NCBI GenBank assembly: GCA_947489585.1
Contig: CANLEE010000006.1
Location: 186,001-250,000, forward strand
DNA length: 64,000 bases
Source of the DNA: an uncultured Psychroserpens sp.
GTDB taxonomy: Bacteria; Bacteroidota; Bacteroidia; Flavobacteriales; Flavobacteriaceae
Reading direction: 5' to 3'
Shown here: positions 44,601 through 52,156 of the stretch, piece by piece
How the letters are laid out: each line of letters opens with the position of its first letter
Position numbering within the stretch: the first letter of the stretch is position 1
The notes under the pieces: generated by a model
The model's database searches: none
The model's input: the letters and a program-made list of their open reading frames with translations, nothing else
What the model was told of the DNA's origin: nothing
Position numbers and translations under genes: made by a program

Positions 44601-45760
44601 TCAACATAAACGTATATTAATTGCGGATCTATACCACTCTGGAAAACTGTTGGGTCTGGTATTGGGTTACTTTGATTCGCGGCATCTACTTCAGTTAAAT
44701 AATAGGTAAAGTTAAATTCTGAAATATCTTGGCCATTAACAATCTCACTATTTTGCGATGTTAAGTCAAAATCACCTAAAAAGTTTGGATCATCTGTACA
44801 AAACGCTATTGTTGTTGAAGTTACTGTTAAGCAATCTATATCAACAACTAACTCTAAAAGTGTTGTTTGAAAACAATCCCCAAAAGTGCTTGATACCCTT
44901 GCGTAAACAACTTGACCAAAGGCCGTAGTATTTGTGAAAATAGGATCAATTATATTGGTATTATTATCAGCATCAACTTGACTAAGGTGATAAGTCACTA
45001 TATAAGTTGGGTTATCAATTCCACCCAAAATTTCTTCTGTTTTAACATCTAAATTAAATGTATAGAAGCCATCATCGTCATCATCACAAACAATAAAAGG
45101 TGTTGGTTCAGTAATTGTAATTTGTTGGTCAACATTTAAATATAAAACAGCATTAGTATTTGATGTAAAGCAGCCAGTAAGAACATTATCTAATCTCACA
45201 AAAATAGTCTGTTGGTATGGAATTGTATTTATATAATTCTGAGGGTTTGTTATTTGATTGATACCCAAAAAAGCACTATCGCTTGTTTCATAATAGGACA
45301 CAGATACATCTGATTCACCATTTATAAATTCTGCATCAAAAGCGGTTAAATCAAATGTAGCAAAACCTCCACCTTCATCACAAGCAATAACATCTTGGGC
45401 AAAACCACCTGTAGGTGATGGAATTACGACAAGTGTTAGTGTTGTTTGCTCTATATTACCTGTTGTATTATCTGTTACATTCACATAAACCGCTTGAGGA
45501 TTAGCTACATTAAAATATGGACTGGATAAAGCATTTAGTGATGCATCAGCATCAGCTTGAGTTTCGTAATACGTCACTGTGAAATTATTAGGGCTTAAAC
45601 CATTTAAAATTTCGGCATCTTTAAAATGCAAATCAAAAGGCTCAATATCATCATTATCTATATCGCACAACTCATAAGCTGTTGGATCATTAATAGTTTG
45701 AGAAAATAAGGTCATTGAAAAAAGAAGGGCAAAAAGCGGAAACAGTAATTTTATTTTCAT
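41648..45760 (-). CDS. Large secreted T9SS type A sorting domain protein (1371 aa, multi-module)
   Basis: A third T9SS cargo. I use the start at 45760 (MKIKLLFPLFALLFSMTLFSQ, a clear signal peptide) rather than an in-frame ATG at 45826 that would add 22 untypical residues. The N-terminal half has five repeats of about 90 residues opening with a Cys-Asp-acidic motif (CDIDNDDIEPFDL, CDEGGGFATFDL, CDDDDDGFYTFNL, and two more) plus a PKD/Ig-like module (YTICSGQEIVLTPYVDDMG). Then two CUB-like Cys modules flank a fibronectin-III-like module (LIAPLNGAVDVNENIDLEWN), followed by an SdrD-like module, the shared SWDPNDKMESHGP block and the sorting domain (DMYPNPAKETLTITLN; GLYFVKLNAS). Likely adhesin or matrix protein. 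Confidence 0.9.
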   Translation of the reverse strand: MKIKLLFPLFALLFSMTLFSQTINDPTAYELCDIDNDDIEPFDLHFKDAEILNGLSPNNFTVTYYETQADADASLNALSSPYFNVANPQAVYVNVTDNTTGNIEQTTLTLVVIPSPTGGFAQDVIACDEGGGFATFDLTAFDAEFINGESDVSVSYYETSDSAFLGINQITNPQNYINTIPYQQTIFVRLDNVLTGCFTSNTNAVLYLNVDQQITITEPTPFIVCDDDDDGFYTFNLDVKTEEILGGIDNPTYIVTYHLSQVDADNNTNIIDPIFTNTTAFGQVVYARVSSTFGDCFQTTLLELVVDIDCLTVTSTTIAFCTDDPNFLGDFDLTSQNSEIVNGQDISEFNFTYYLTEVDAANQSNPIPDPTVFQSGIDPQLIYVYVEEIATGNSAITTIAIVGSLNPQVDFNDPYTICSGQEIVLTPYVDDMGQYTYLWSTGATDPEIVVFTGGTYTVTVTNPDTGCMTTAEVFVDESEGVDIVTPQDLVVCDGNNGVFDLTSVITEVLNGVDPNSVAIAFYTNLNDVFNQVNPIANPNQYTAVSSPQTIYIRVSNIDNQCFAYVAFNLISENCPIEVICDQEPVNINFCYEINSATPYTFESDDGSPLYVEFNAGQVEIGWDELVVLDSDGVTNLNPQETTYGVNGDLTGLAFISSGSSLTIYVESDEVFSCASEGYTPIDFDVSCFDDSLVPNCNATLIAPLNGAVDVNENIDLEWNPATIIVNGYRVSVGITSGGTEIIDNQDVGDVLTLDIGNLDYEVTYYVNIIPYNDNGDAEDCVEESFTTRANPNQMVACEDGAINTTYCYGLNDTTEFAFESSDGLPLTLVFNAGTTEVNYDEVTIVDSDGTILNPNLPYGNAGDFTGLTYTSSGSNISVLFDSDGSISCESGSTCCTEQFDFDVFCASAVGFIQVNAFVDDNLNNVFDTNELSFYNGYFTYEINDDGNINTVNSSTGSFQIISGDETDTYDITFNLYEESAGCYDVTIPVFNDISVTTGNTITVDFPVVEEQSCEDLAVYLINPWIAPRPGFTHDNYIILENLGFTTITSGTVEFTNDAQLIYNGVTSVNSNYTITPTATGFTVDFVNLQPGDSEQIEISLTCPASVAIGEIVTNTATYITASNDLVEVNNYSTLSELVVGSWDPNDKMESHGPRILYDDFVVSDEYLYYTIRFQNLGTAPATFIRIDDALDNQLDETTFQMLRSSHDNVVTRTDNNLEWYFDNINLPAEQDDADGSQGYVYFRIKPKAGYVIGDIIPNTAAIYFDFNAPVITNRFDSEFVEESLSVSESSTLEFDMYPNPAKETLTITLNASSLGNVTLDIVDLQGKLVLEKVISQSNTIDVNVSDLQSGLYFVKLNASNKTLVEKLIIK
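41660..42350 (-). repeat. Shared C-terminal block of the T9SS paralogues, copy 3
   Basis: Encodes SWDPNDKMESHGP through the sorting domain, with the same phrases as copies 1 and 2 (YLYYTIRFQNLGTAPATFIR, FQMLRSSHDNVVT, IIPNTAAIYFDFNAPVIT). Confidence 0.65.
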
Positions 45761-45904
45761 AGAAAGAAGAGTTTTGGTTAGTCGAAAATTACCAAGTGAT
45801 TGATAACAATAGTATAACAAGCACATATAGAATTTTCCTACCTAGAAGTCTTAACTTTTATGATTTGAAATTATAGAAGACCTTGTAATTGCCTTATAAA
45901 GATG

Positions 45905-45912
45905 TAAATTTG
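45905..45912 (+). promoter_or_regulatory. -7 promoter element (TAAATTTG) for the methyltransferase gene
   Basis: Exact TAnnTTTG match, with CTTG 19 nt upstream as a -33 element (consensus TTTG-N19-TAnnTTTG). The following GTGGCT is shared with the promoter at 51676. It overlaps an in-frame GTG at 45912 and so argues for the ATG at 45945 as the start. Confidence 0.6.
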
Positions 45913-45944
45913 TGGCTATTCAAATATATCGAATAATTAGCAAA

Positions 45945-46745
45945 ATGCATTATAAAGAGATTACGAGTACTCAAAATCAATTAGTAAAACAGATTCTTGT
46001 TTTAAAAGAAAAATCTCGTGAGCGCAAAAAAGCGGGGCGCTTTATTATTGAAGGCCAGCGTGAATTGATGCTAGCTTCAAAAGCTAATTATCAGATACAG
46101 TTGGTTTTGTTTTATCCAGAATTAGCATCTGAAAGTGATTTAGACGAACTCATCGCTTCGGAAATTGAACGTGTTTTAATTTCAAAAGAGGTCTTTCAAA
46201 AGTTAGCGCATCGCCATACAACAGAAGGCATTATTGCCATTGCTGAAACAAAAGACCATCATTTGAGCACTTTAATATTTCAGAAGAAAAACCCATTAAT
46301 TCTCATTGCAGAAGCACCTGAAAAACCAGGAAATATTGGCGCATTACTTCGAACAGCTGATGCAGCCAATATCGATGCTGTAATTATAGCAAACCCAAAA
46401 AGTGATTTATACAATCCTAATATTATTAGATCTAGCGTTGGTTGCATCTTTACAAATCAAATTGCTATTAGTGAAACCTCAGAAATCATCACTTTTTTAA
46501 AAGCAAACAATATTGCAATATATTGTGCAGCTTTGCAAGCTTCAGTTGATTATCACAGCCAAGATTTCACCATCGCAACTGCGATTGTTGTTGGTACAGA
46601 AGCTACAGGTTTGAGCAATGAATGGTTAAAGCATGCCACACAGAATATAATTATACCAATGCAAGGCGCCATTGATAGTATGAATGTCTCTGTAGCTGCA
46701 GGAATTCTTATTTTTGAAGCCAAACGACAACGTAATTTCGAATAA
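45945..46745 (+). CDS. RNA 2'-O-methyltransferase, SpoU/TrmH family
   Basis: A 266-residue SPOUT methyltransferase. I chose ATG 45945 (MHYKEITSTQNQL) because the GTG at 45912 lies within the -7 promoter box. The N-terminal half is the substrate-binding domain (KKAGRFIIEGQRELMLA). The C-terminal half carries the three SpoU motifs: motif 1 EAPEKPGNIGALLRTADAANIDAV, motif 2 IVVGTEATGLSNEW and motif 3 IPMQGAIDSMNVSVAAGILIFEA with the family N-S-x-N-x-S-like core. Members methylate rRNA or tRNA ribose with S-adenosylmethionine; the exact target is not evident. The M48 gene starts 3 nt after the stop. Confidence 0.92.
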   Translation: MHYKEITSTQNQLVKQILVLKEKSRERKKAGRFIIEGQRELMLASKANYQIQLVLFYPELASESDLDELIASEIERVLISKEVFQKLAHRHTTEGIIAIAETKDHHLSTLIFQKKNPLILIAEAPEKPGNIGALLRTADAANIDAVIIANPKSDLYNPNIIRSSVGCIFTNQIAISETSEIITFLKANNIAIYCAALQASVDYHSQDFTIATAIVVGTEATGLSNEWLKHATQNIIIPMQGAIDSMNVSVAAGILIFEAKRQRNFE

Positions 46746-46748
46746 CTT

Positions 46749-47981
46749 ATGACGGCAACCACTTTATTCTACATCATAATAACCATCATTATCGTCAACT
46801 TCATAATTGACAAAGTATTAGACTTTTTAAATGCTAAGCATTATGGTGATGCTATCCCTATAGAGCTTGAGGATGTTTATGATGAAACTGAATACAAAAA
46901 GTCTCAAGCCTACAAAAGAATTAATTATAAATTTGGGATATGGAGTTCATTATTTTCATTGGCATTAACACTTGGGTTTTTAGCTTTTGACGGGTTTGAA
47001 TATGTAGATACTATCGCTAGAAGTTATAATGATCATCCCATTTTTATAGCTTTAATTTTCTTTGGAATCATTATGATTGGTAGTGATGTCATTTCAACAC
47101 CATTTAGCTATTACAAAACATTTGTTATTGAAGAAAAATTCGGATTTAATAAAACAACAAAAAAAACGTTTATACTTGATAAAATAAAAGGCTTACTTAT
47201 GATGGCCCTAATTGGTGGTGGAATTCTAGCACTCATTATCTGGTTTTATCAACAAATGCAAGACTCATTTTGGCTTTATGCTTGGGGAATAGTAACCCTT
47301 TTCACCGTGTTTATGAATATGTTTTACTCTAAACTTATTGTGCCGTTATTCAATAAACAAACACCTTTAGAAGATGGAAGCTTGCGCAATAAAATTTCAG
47401 AATATGCAACATCTGTAGGTTTCAACTTGGATAAAATTTTTATCATTGATGGTTCCAAACGAAGCACAAAAGCCAATGCCTATTTTTCTGGCTTTGGCTC
47501 TGAAAAAAGGGTCACACTTTTTGATACATTAGTTAATGAATTAGAAGAAGATGAAATTGTTGCTGTACTCGCACATGAGGTTGGGCATTATAAAAAGAAG
47601 CATATCATATTTAATCTCATTGCATCTATATTACTTACAGGCCTAACATTATACATCTTGTCAATATTTATATCAAACCCGTTATTATCAAATGCTCTAG
47701 GTGTTAAAATACCTAGTTTTCATGTGGGCTTAATTGCGTTTGGACTGCTCTACTCGCCTATTTCAGAATTGACTAGTTTAGTCATGAATTATTTCTCACG
47801 TAAGTTTGAATACCAAGCCGATGATTATGCTAAGCATACTTACAAAGCTGAACCCCTGGTGACATCGCTTAAAAAGTTATCCAAAAATAGTTTGAGTAAT
47901 CTCACGCCACATCCATCATATGTATTGGCACATTATTCGCATCCTACTTTGTTGCAGCGTGTTCGTAATTTGAGGAAGTAA
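46749..47981 (+). CDS. M48 family membrane metallopeptidase (Ste24/CAAX protease-like)
   Basis: A 410-residue multi-pass zinc endopeptidase. The N-terminal half holds four or five membrane helices; the catalytic motif is LAHEVGHYKKKH with His276, Glu277 and His280. The third ligand Glu lies in the later helical stretch SRKFEYQADDYAKHTY. YSKLIVPLFNKQTPLEDG and the SKRSTKANAYFSGFG loop are family signatures. Ste24-type enzymes in bacteria degrade misfolded membrane proteins or act in stress response; prenylated substrates are not expected here. It is in the same unit as the methyltransferase (3-nt gap). Confidence 0.93.
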   Translation: MTATTLFYIIITIIIVNFIIDKVLDFLNAKHYGDAIPIELEDVYDETEYKKSQAYKRINYKFGIWSSLFSLALTLGFLAFDGFEYVDTIARSYNDHPIFIALIFFGIIMIGSDVISTPFSYYKTFVIEEKFGFNKTTKKTFILDKIKGLLMMALIGGGILALIIWFYQQMQDSFWLYAWGIVTLFTVFMNMFYSKLIVPLFNKQTPLEDGSLRNKISEYATSVGFNLDKIFIIDGSKRSTKANAYFSGFGSEKRVTLFDTLVNELEEDEIVAVLAHEVGHYKKKHIIFNLIASILLTGLTLYILSIFISNPLLSNALGVKIPSFHVGLIAFGLLYSPISELTSLVMNYFSRKFEYQADDYAKHTYKAEPLVTSLKKLSKNSLSNLTPHPSYVLAHYSHPTLLQRVRNLRK

Positions 47982-48127
47982 CTATTTTAATTAGTACAAA
48001 ACTGTCTGTTTCACTAACTCAAAGCATCACTTCACTCATTATTGCTTTGGTGTAATTCTTGATGTATTTACATTTATAGACAATAAAAGGAAGACTATTC
48101 CATTATTAATATAAATCCATCTTCATC

Positions 48128-49378
48128 ATGAAAACAATCATCACTACCATCGTATTTGCTTTTTTATGCATTAATATTCAAGGTCAAGAATTTGAAAAGC
48201 ACTCCAATGGCTTAATATACAATGACAATACTATTGAACAGTTAAAGTTTATTGTTGATTCATTGAACCTAAAGTTTAAAGCCTGTGAAATCACCGAAAC
48301 CTATCATGCCATCCCACAAACTAAAGCGATACAATTCAATTTAGAATCTGGTAATATCAAACAAGCAAAAAAGGATTTAGAAAACGGCATGAGTTTAGAC
48401 TTGCTTAAAAAAACATACCCGTTAGCAAACATAACCAAGCCCAAACTTATTATTGCTTATGACTATACAGATTATAACGATAAAACAATAACGCATGTCT
48501 CAACAAAGACCATAGGTGAAGATTACGATAAGATTATTGAATTTGAGGCTCAAATTGATATTACAGAATCCTATAGAAAAGGCGATTGGATTGTTGATTA
48601 TAACAATGGAAGCAATTACAGAAATGAACATGTCACGGCTTTTTATCTACTTGAAGATTTTAAAAAAAACAAACTCAAAGATATATATGCAGAAATGGTC
48701 CAATACTCACATTGCATGATTGATACTACATCATCCAAAATTATAGATGGCGCTGAACACGGTTATTTAGAAGATTTGTCTAGTGACTATTCAAAACTAA
48801 CATTAACTGAAAAAAAAGAGCTCCTTGACACTTTTCGACATACTAAAGTTATTGGTACCTGTAGTATGGATTCTAGCCCTAGAGTTCATGCTTTGAATAT
48901 AGCTAAGCTTTCAGCTGAAACTGTCAATTGGGAAGTGTTTTTAAAAGCACACCTTGATGTAATGAACGATAGATTTGAAAGAGCAACTGATGGTAGTTAT
49001 GCTTGGGCAGCTAGAAAAACATATTTAAAAGAACTTGAAGTTTTAGATATTAATACGCTTGATTTGCTTTTAGGTATTACATTTCGCATAGACAATGCTA
49101 GTAAAAATCATTACTATGGTAGCATTGGCAGATTAGGAAGAGCATTGTCAGAATCTGAAAATCAAATCATATTTGAAAAAACCATGCTGAACATGATAAA
49201 AAATGATGAATTAGATGATTACAACCGTTACATTGTTTATTATTTATATGACAATTACCTTTATCATTTAAATGATTGCAAAGACAAAACTGAACGAAAA
49301 ATGCATATTAATAATGTAAAAGCACAACTAAAAGAAATTCAGAAATTTTTACCAAATCATTTGATTGATCATAGTTAA
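48128..49378 (+). CDS. Secreted protein of unknown function
   Basis: A 416-residue protein with a signal peptide (TIVFAFLCINIQGQ) and no recognised domain. The middle region holds Cys217 in a stretch of short motifs (YSHCMIDTTSSKII), and the C-terminal half is alpha-helical: DVMNDRFERATDGSYAWAAR, IDNASKNHYYGSIGRLGRAL and NYLYHLNDCKDKTERKMHIN. Helix-rich Bacteroidota periplasmic proteins with such a tail exist, but I do not recognise this family. It stands alone between the M48 gene (147-nt gap with a 7-bp stem but no T run) and rsh (85-nt gap). Confidence 0.7.
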   Translation: MKTIITTIVFAFLCINIQGQEFEKHSNGLIYNDNTIEQLKFIVDSLNLKFKACEITETYHAIPQTKAIQFNLESGNIKQAKKDLENGMSLDLLKKTYPLANITKPKLIIAYDYTDYNDKTITHVSTKTIGEDYDKIIEFEAQIDITESYRKGDWIVDYNNGSNYRNEHVTAFYLLEDFKKNKLKDIYAEMVQYSHCMIDTTSSKIIDGAEHGYLEDLSSDYSKLTLTEKKELLDTFRHTKVIGTCSMDSSPRVHALNIAKLSAETVNWEVFLKAHLDVMNDRFERATDGSYAWAARKTYLKELEVLDINTLDLLLGITFRIDNASKNHYYGSIGRLGRALSESENQIIFEKTMLNMIKNDELDDYNRYIVYYLYDNYLYHLNDCKDKTERKMHINNVKAQLKEIQKFLPNHLIDHS

Positions 49379-49462
49379 GCTAAAAACAGCTTCGTTTTTT
49401 ATTTCAAAACAAAACCCAAAAAACACATTGCACATTACATTTCTTATTCATACTTTAGTTCT

Positions 49463-51667
49463 ATGACTGAAGAAGCAATAGAAAAAGAAAATGCTGAGAT
49501 TGCAAAAGCCTACAAAGAGCTCCTGAAAGTAAGTTATCAAACCCTTACCAAAGCAGACAAAACACTCATTAGACAAGCGTTTGAGGTTGCTGTAGATGCA
49601 CATAATGGTCAGCGCAGAAAATCTGGAGAAGCGTATATTTTCCATCCTATTGCTGTGGCAAAAATTGTAGCAAGTGAGATTGGATTAGATGCTACAAGTA
49701 TTGCTGCTGCCCTACTTCATGATGTTGTTGAAGATAATGAAGACTATACCAAAGATGATATCGAACGCCTTTTTGGAGAAACTGTAGCACGCATTGTTGA
49801 TGGTCTTACAAAAATTTCATCTTTAAGTAAAGATACAGATGTATCAACTCAGGCAGAGAATTTCCGTAAGATGTTATTGACACTTAATGATGATGTACGT
49901 GTGATTATTATCAAAATTGCTGACAGACTTCATAATATGCAAACGATGGACTCTATGCGTCGTGACAAGCAAGAGAAAATCGCTTCTGAAACCTTATACA
50001 TTTATGCGCCTTTAGCGCATAGAATAGGTTTGTACAACATCAAAACTGAACTCGAAGATTTAGGGTTAAAATATACTGAACCAGAAGTCTACAATGATAT
50101 CCTAGAAAAGCAAAAAGAAAGTAAATCTGAACAAGATGGCTACATCAAAGCCTTTTCAAAAGTTATTGTAGATTCGCTAGATAAAGAAGGTTTAAACTAC
50201 GAAATTAAAGGGCGACCTAAATCTATTTATTCCATCAGAAAAAAGATGGTGAAACAAGGGGTTAATTTTGATGAAGTCTATGATAAATTCGCAGTAAGGA
50301 TTATTTATAAATCAGATTTGAAAAATGAAAAATTTCTCGCTTGGAAAATTTATTCAATAGTTACTGATCATTTCATCCCTAACCCAACACGTTTGCGCGA
50401 TTGGATTTCATCACCAAAATCTACTGGTTATGAAGCGCTACATATTACAGTTATGGGGCCAAAAAACAGATGGGTAGAAGTACAAGTTCGTAGTGAGCGT
50501 ATGAATGAAATTGCCGAAAAAGGTTATGCTGCACATTACAAGTATAAAGAAGGCAATACAGAAGATGCTTTAGATTCTTGGATTAATAAATTGCAAGAAG
50601 CTTTAGAAAGCAATGAAACTAATGCTGTAGATTTTGTTGAACAGTTTAAGCTGAATCTGTATTCTAAAGAGATATTTGTATTCTCTCCTAAAGGCGATTT
50701 AAAATCATTACCAAAAGGAGCTACACCTTTAGATTTTGCATTTAGTGTACATACTGAAGTTGGTATGAAAACAAAAGGAGCTAAAGTCAATGGTCGACTA
50801 GTACCTTTAAGCCATGAACTTAATAGTGGTGATCAAGTTGAAATTTTAACTTCAGATACTATTAAACCAAACCGTAATTGGTTAGATTATGCCACAACAG
50901 CTAGAGCGCGAAGTAAAATAAAATCGTCTCTTAAAGCTGATAAAAAGGATGTCGCCGAAGAAGGAAAAGAAATTTTAAGACGAAAACTCAAACAGCTAAA
51001 GATTAGCTTGGATGAGAAATCTGTAAATGAAATGGTTACTCATTTCAAACTTAAAACAAGCTTAGACTTGTTTTATCGTGTTGGTATTGGTACGATTGAT
51101 AACAAAATGCTCAAAGACTATGCATCATCTCGAAGCAATATGTTTATGAGTTATATTAAGAATAAAATTCGTAAACCATCAGTCGCTCCAGATATTGATA
51201 AAGACGAAATCACTTCTAAATATGATCAACTAGTTTTTGGTAAGGAAGAAGAGAAACTAGATTATAAACTATCATCATGTTGCAACCCAATACCAGGTGA
51301 TCCAGTATTTGGGTTCTTAACGATTAATGATGGAATAAAAGTTCATAAAAAAAATTGCCCTAATGCGCTGAGCCTTCAATCTAATTACGCATACCGTATT
51401 ATGTTGGCTAAATGGATTGATTCGTCACAACAAGAATTTGCAACACAAATCAAACTCTCTGGTATTGATAATTTAGGATTGGTTAATAACATTACTCAAG
51501 TCATTTCATCCCACATGCACGTTAATATGAAAAGTATAAGTTTTGAAAGCGACGATGGTGTCTTTACTGGCAAAATTAATGTCGTAGTAACGAATAACAC
51601 AATGCTAAAAAAATTAATCAATAATCTTAAAAAAATTAATGGGATAGATAAGGTTATTAGAGTTTAA
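49463..51667 (+). CDS. rsh: Bifunctional (p)ppGpp synthetase/hydrolase, RelA/SpoT homologue
   Basis: A 734-residue long Rsh that makes and degrades (p)ppGpp in the stringent response. The HD hydrolase domain holds LLHDVVEDNEDYTKDD with the metal His86-Asp87. The synthetase domain includes YEIKGRPKSIYSIRKKM, RDWISSPKSTGYEALHITVM (the conserved G-loop and Tyr-Glu-Ala-Leu-His) and EVQVRSERMNEIAEKGYAAH. A TGS domain follows at about residues 395-460 (IFVFSPKGDLKSLPKGATPLDFAF), and an ACT domain closes the protein. The catalytic HD motif suggests active hydrolysis as well. The gene is 85 nt downstream of the secreted-protein gene; the fur-family gene follows 27 nt later. Confidence 0.96.
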   Translation: MTEEAIEKENAEIAKAYKELLKVSYQTLTKADKTLIRQAFEVAVDAHNGQRRKSGEAYIFHPIAVAKIVASEIGLDATSIAAALLHDVVEDNEDYTKDDIERLFGETVARIVDGLTKISSLSKDTDVSTQAENFRKMLLTLNDDVRVIIIKIADRLHNMQTMDSMRRDKQEKIASETLYIYAPLAHRIGLYNIKTELEDLGLKYTEPEVYNDILEKQKESKSEQDGYIKAFSKVIVDSLDKEGLNYEIKGRPKSIYSIRKKMVKQGVNFDEVYDKFAVRIIYKSDLKNEKFLAWKIYSIVTDHFIPNPTRLRDWISSPKSTGYEALHITVMGPKNRWVEVQVRSERMNEIAEKGYAAHYKYKEGNTEDALDSWINKLQEALESNETNAVDFVEQFKLNLYSKEIFVFSPKGDLKSLPKGATPLDFAFSVHTEVGMKTKGAKVNGRLVPLSHELNSGDQVEILTSDTIKPNRNWLDYATTARARSKIKSSLKADKKDVAEEGKEILRRKLKQLKISLDEKSVNEMVTHFKLKTSLDLFYRVGIGTIDNKMLKDYASSRSNMFMSYIKNKIRKPSVAPDIDKDEITSKYDQLVFGKEEEKLDYKLSSCCNPIPGDPVFGFLTINDGIKVHKKNCPNALSLQSNYAYRIMLAKWIDSSQQEFATQIKLSGIDNLGLVNNITQVISSHMHVNMKSISFESDDGVFTGKINVVVTNNTMLKKLINNLKKINGIDKVIRV

Positions 51668-51675
51668 AAAATGTG

Positions 51676-51683
51676 TAAATTTG
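51676..51683 (+). promoter_or_regulatory. -7 promoter element (TAAATTTG) for the fur-purA unit
   Basis: Exact TAnnTTTG match in the 26-nt rsh-fur gap, ending 10 nt before the ATG. The 13-mer TAAATTTGTGGCT recurs at 45905. No clear -33 is seen, so internal transcription from rsh may also contribute. Confidence 0.5.
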
Positions 51684-51693
51684 TGGCTTAATT

Positions 51694-52149
51694 ATGAGTG
51701 AAAAAACAGAACAGACTAACCAAGAGATTGTAAAAAACGTTTTTACAAAATTTTTAGAAGAAAAAGGCCATAGAAAAACACCTGAGCGTTATGCCATTCT
51801 TCAAGAGATTTATGATAGTGAAGAACACTTTGATATTGAATCTTTATATATCAAAATGAAAAATAAAAACTATCGTGTTAGTCGCGCTACACTTTACAAT
51901 ACTATTGAAATACTAATGGAATGTGCTTTGGTTAGAAAACACCAATTTGGGCAAAATCAGGCACACTACGAAAAATCTTATTTCGATAAGCAACATGACC
52001 ATGTGATTATGACCGATTCTGGTGAAGTTATCGAATTCTGTGATCCTCGAATTCAATCCATCAAAAAAACGATTGAAGAGGTATTTGATATTTCTATTTC
52101 TAATCATTCACTCTACTTTTACGCAACAAAAAACAAACCAACTAATTAA
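51694..52149 (+). CDS. Fur family transcriptional regulator
   Basis: A 151-residue regulator with the family winged-helix domain ([28 protein letters not shown]) and the dimerisation/metal domain ([24 protein letters not shown]). Metal-ligand residues of the classical Fur site are partly present (His-Asp-His at 101-103; Glu111 and Glu114), but the CxxC zinc motif seen in E. coli Fur (positions 106 and 109 here) is M-T-D-S, so the structural zinc site is missing. Whether it senses iron, zinc, manganese or peroxide cannot be told. It is upstream of purA with only 7 nt between, so both may be under the same promoter. Confidence 0.9.
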   Translation: MSEKTEQTNQEIVKNVFTKFLEEKGHRKTPERYAILQEIYDSEEHFDIESLYIKMKNKNYRVSRATLYNTIEILMECALVRKHQFGQNQAHYEKSYFDKQHDHVIMTDSGEVIEFCDPRIQSIKKTIEEVFDISISNHSLYFYATKNKPTN

Positions 52150-52156
52150 TTACACA

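Noticed and set aside
45761..45826. 22 extra residues upstream of the 1371-residue T9SS protein
   Set aside because: The sequence has no homology with signal peptides, whereas MKIKLLFPLFALLFSMTLFSQ at 45760 is a normal one.
48020..48049. CAAAGCA...TGCTTTG 7-bp inverted repeat after the M48 gene
   Set aside because: Loop of 16 nt and no T run afterwards; a chance repeat is as likely in AT-rich sequence.
49377..49392. Weak AAGCT...AGCTT hairpin after the orphan secreted gene, before a T-rich tract
   Set aside because: Only 5 bp, with a CG between stem and T run; not strong enough to call a terminator.
52022..52156. A 45-codon extension upstream of purA
   Set aside because: It overlaps the fur-family gene in another frame. 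PurA motifs begin immediately at the ATG at 52157.
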